Below are positions 42,001 to 43,872 of a stretch of DNA of 43,872 nt, piece by piece. Origin of the DNA: Asterionellopsis glacialis. Lineage: Eukaryota; Bacillariophyta; Plagiogrammaphyceae; Rhaphoneidales; Asterionellopsidaceae. Numbering within the stretch: the stretch's first letter is position 1; every line of letters starts with the position of its first letter. The DNA lies in contig WKLE02002997.1 in assembly GCA_014885115.2 (NCBI GenBank), positions 1 to 43,872 of the forward strand. The letters run 5' to 3'. A program made the position numbers and the translations under genes. The notes beneath the pieces are model-generated. The model saw only the letters and a list, made by a program, of their open reading frames with translations, was not told where the DNA came from and searched no databases.

Positions 42001-43872
42001 TCAGGGCGACGTCTTATTGACATTTGACAATGCAATGCTGTACAACCCAGAGGGGTCTGTGGTGTGGAATATGGCATCAGAAATGAAGGCCAAGTTCGAA
42101 CAAGACTACGATAATCTTATTCGTCAGCTTCAAGCCGAAGAAGAAGCCAAACGAAAGAAGGGAGACTCGTGTCTGTTGTGTGGATGCGAAAAGCTACTAT
42201 TCGAACCACCAGTGTTCTACTGTAATGGTTTGAGCTGCCCATCTAAAAGAATTCGACGAAATAGCTACTATTATGTTGGTGGTAATAACCAGTACCATTG
42301 GTGCCACCAGTGTTTCGGAGAACTCAAAGAGGGACAAACGATGGAATTGGCTGATGTTCAATTGAAGAAGGAAGCCTTGACCAAAAAGAAAAACGACGAG
42401 GTACACGAAGAGAGCTGGGTGCAATGTGACCAATGCGAAAGATGGATTCATCAGATCTGTGCGTTGTTCAACACCAGGCAAAACAAAGATCAGCGGTCAG
42501 AGTATACATGTCCTCGTTGTACAATAGAAGAACGGAAAAAGAAGGGAATAAAAGAGTGTACATCAGCTACACCGATGGCGGAAGATCTTCCGAGGACAAA
42601 ACTTTCGGAACGGCTAGAAAATCACGTTCGTGTGAAAGTGAATGAGTATTTCGACAAGTCTGCAAGAGACAAGTCAGCAACAGAGGTAAGTGATACCTGT
42701 GACGACCTTACTGGCCCCAACTTTCAGATCTTTCAGATGTTAGGGATTCTAATTTTTTTCAAATATTTGTTTCATGCAGAACATTCCACTGGAAGAGGCT
42801 CGAAAAGGTCTATCGATGGGAGGTCCGATTACTATCCGTCAGGTGACATCTATGGACAGGAAACTTGAGGTCCGAGAACGAATGAAGCGTCGATACGCCT
42901 TCAAAAATTATCCTGACGAATTCACCTTTCGATGTAAGTGTATTGTGGTTTTCCAAAATCTTGACGGTGTTGATGTTATTCTTTTCGGTCTCTACGTGTT
43001 TGAGCACGATGAGAAGAATCCGGCTCCAAACACCCGAACTGTGTATGTGTCCTACTTAGACAGTGTTCACTACATGAGGCCACGGAGAATGCGCACGCTT
43101 ATTTACCATGAAATCCTAATTTCATACCTTGACTATGTTCGGGAGAAGGGGTTCAAGACGGCTCACATTTGGGCATGCCCACCACTTAAGGGCGATGACT
43201 ACATCCTTTACGCTAAGCCAGAGGATCAGAAGACGCCCAGAGATGACCGTCTTCGGCAATGGTATCTTGACATGTTGGTTGAATGTCAAAAACGAGGAAT
43301 TGTTGGTAAGGTTACCAACATGTATGACCTTTACTTTGCCGATGGTAAAAATGATGCTACTGTTGTCCCATACATGGATGGTGATTATTTTCCTGGTGAA
43401 GTGGAAAACATCATCAAAGATATCGAAGATGGAAAAGCTGGTAAAAAATCTAGTACAGCGGGGAAGAAGAAAAAGGCAAACAAGGCGAAGAAGAAAAAAT
43501 CTGGAAGAGGTGGAACTCGTTCGACTGGTATTGATGAGGATGCCCTTGCAGCTAGCGGAATCATCCCGCCTGGAGTCGAAACAAAAAGTCTCCAGGAAGG
43601 TGGAAGAGATTACGTTATGGCAAAACTGGGCGAAACAATCCAACCAATGAAAGAAAGTTTTATTGTTGCATTCCTTGCTAGTGATTCAGCAACACCAGAG
43701 CAGCTTGTTGTTCCCAAGGCTATCCAAGAGTATCGAGAGAAGCATGGGATTGGGACGACTACCAGGACTACCTCAAATAGTACCTCTACAGTTTCGGTTG
43801 ATCCCATTAAGAAGGAAGAGCCCACACAAAATGAGACTGCAGTTAAAACTGAATCAGCGCCAGAAGTAGCAA
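39097..43872 (+). CDS. CBP/p300-type histone acetyltransferase, 3'-truncated by the window edge
   Basis: Transcriptional co-activator that acetylates histones using acetyl-CoA. Exons are 39097-39926, 40060-42685 and 42780 to the edge. Intron 1 (133 bp, GTAAGT...CTCAG) and intron 2 (94 bp, GTAAGT...TGCAG) keep frame, giving at least 1516 residues. Domain order: Pro/Ala/Gln-rich N-terminus; a KIX-type helical domain at about 265-335 ([18 protein letters not shown], created by the first splice); polyglutamine; a TAZ zinc finger at about 552-635 with H/C ligands ([36 protein letters not shown]). Next are a bromodomain at about 865-970 (acetyl-lysine Asn939 in LYNP), a PHD/RING-like Cys-rich region at 980-1100 ([13 protein letters not shown]), and the KAT11 catalytic domain from about 1153 ([42 protein letters not shown]). 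ZZ and second TAZ domains are expected beyond the edge. A nearer AG at 40074-40075 was rejected because it breaks the frame. Confidence 0.93.

Noticed and set aside
1..43872. tRNA, rRNA and CRISPR features
   Set aside because: I looked for the T-loop GTTCGA pattern with matching stems, and for rRNA cores and regularly spaced repeats. Nothing met the structure required. The GGTACC palindromes are irregularly spaced and not a CRISPR array.

Overview
The window is nuclear DNA of a photosynthetic eukaryote, most likely a diatom or close stramenopile relative; I cannot name the genus. The evidence is spliced genes with GT-AG introns, a tyrosyl-tRNA synthetase with a signal peptide followed by a TSAF-type plastid-import motif, a metal-dependent (class II) fructose-bisphosphate aldolase, an EMC subunit, and a CBP/p300-type acetyltransferase with KIX, TAZ, bromodomain and PHD regions. 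There is no operon structure, CRISPR array or recognisable rRNA/tRNA gene.  LAYOUT. Left part (1-8500): inward-rectifier K+ channel (minus); a repeat-rich, CpG-poor stretch; a 2.3-kb transposable element with 67-bp terminal inverted repeats and a dead minus-strand ORF; a CRAL-TRIO lipid-binding protein (plus); a secreted or plastid EF-hand membrane protein (minus). Next (8500-18100): two-exon class II aldolase (minus), organellar TyrRS (minus), three-exon PX-domain protein (plus). Middle (18100-29000): type II membrane sulfotransferase (plus), a truncated PQQ-like beta-propeller relic, an unrecognised signal-peptide protein (plus), a coiled-coil + WD40 protein (plus), a dead second sulfotransferase (minus) with a 29-base N gap, and an unrecognised membrane protein with a signal peptide (minus). 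Right part (29000-43872): a dead PQQ-like propeller gene inside a 4-kb CpG desert, EMC4 (plus), an HMG-box protein whose HMG domain is split by a ~100-residue insertion (minus), and a CBP/p300-type acetyltransferase (plus) that runs off the right edge.  THEMES. (1) Clusters of short GGTACC/CAGGTACCTG palindromes lie roughly 100-800 bases upstream of most start codons. They are absent from the convergent 3' intergenic regions and from coding sequence, so they look like a shared promoter-type element or a promoter-targeting repeat. (2) Two blocks (about 4090-5890 and 29341-33440) have almost no CpG, while neighbouring genes have normal CpG; this is the footprint expected from long-term cytosine methylation and deamination. 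(3) The dead genes keep long continuous reading frames, and nearly all their in-frame stops could arise by a single C-to-T change from CAG, CAA or CGA. The genes do not form one pathway; they are unrelated housekeeping, membrane and chromatin genes separated by decaying repeats. CpG counts, splice sites and alignments were made by eye.
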